From: an uncultured Oscillospiraceae bacterium | Lineage (GTDB): Bacteria > Bacillota > Clostridia > Oscillospirales > Oscillospiraceae | Assembly: GCA_937915075.1 (NCBI GenBank) | Contig: CALDMA010000122.1 | Coordinates: 1 to 5,748 of the forward strand | Direction of reading: 5' to 3' | DNA length: 5,748 nt | Shown: positions 5,626-5,748 of the stretch, one piece after another | Numbering within the stretch: the first letter of the stretch is position 1 | Layout: the number at the start of each line of letters is the position of its first letter | The notes under the pieces: generated by a model | The model's input: only the letters and a program-made list of their open reading frames with translations | Database searches by the model: none | Told to the model about the DNA's origin: nothing | Made by a program: the position numbers and the translations under genes

Positions 5626-5748
5626 GGGTTTTCGCCGTTTCCAAAACTGCCGCCACCGACTACAGCAGACACGAAAGTACCAAGTGCGAACAAGACTCGA
5701 AATCTACTCCCGTTAGAGTTGCTGTAAAATCTTCGATCCCTTGTGTTT
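5626..5748. other. Right-edge region without a supported gene
   Basis: No start with a ribosome binding site is seen on either strand. The only structure I note is an 8-bp inverted repeat, CACAAGGG (5621-5628) and CCCTTGTG (5738-5745), 109 bases apart. Open frames on both strands here are short and have no recognised motif. Confidence 0.4.

Noticed and set aside
1..5748. CRISPR array, tRNA or rRNA genes
   Set aside because: I saw no regularly spaced direct repeats with unique spacers, and no tRNA- or rRNA-like sequence on either strand. The four palindromes at 100-233 are too few and have different sequences.

Overview
The window looks like accessory DNA of an integrative or conjugative element from a gut-type Clostridia (Firmicutes). 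The reasons are a TnpV-family protein of the Tn4451/Tn5397 type, an excisionase-like tandem helix-turn-helix gene, strong AGGAGG-type ribosome binding sites, a consensus sigma-A promoter, and moderate base composition. Every gene I can support is on the minus strand, so the window reads from right to left. The organism assignment is inference from protein families only.

Right end (about 5059-5748): a decayed helix-turn-helix/excisionase-like gene. It is interrupted by an in-frame amber codon, after which the family-like sequence continues in the same frame. Its upstream part also seems to be lost. A GC-rich hairpin (4968-4997) follows and probably insulates the next unit.

Centre (about 4897 down to 990): a compact two-gene unit with its own promoter (TTGACA, 16 bp, TATAAT). 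The first gene encodes a 431-residue Schlafen-AlbA_2 / GHKL-type ATPase / winged-helix protein. The second encodes a large protein of about 813 residues that I read as a DUF4338 (DruA-like, Druantia family) domain fused to a C-terminal SfsA-like PD-(D/E)XK nuclease domain. No other Druantia component (such as the DruE helicase) is in the window. The layout (private promoter, a possible operator, a regulator-like ATPase, then a nuclease fusion, set inside mobile-element genes) fits an anti-phage or anti-plasmid cassette. This is the most interesting content of the window.

Left end (about 1-730): a TnpV-family gene (92 residues, without the usual N-terminal segment) is followed after 9 bases by a 50-residue conserved-looking small ORF, and then by a strong intrinsic terminator. 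Beyond it lie four GGC...GCC imperfect palindromes, spaced at close to whole helical turns, which look like protein-binding sites. The start of a further leftward gene (ATG at 7-5 with a good ribosome binding site) runs out of the window.
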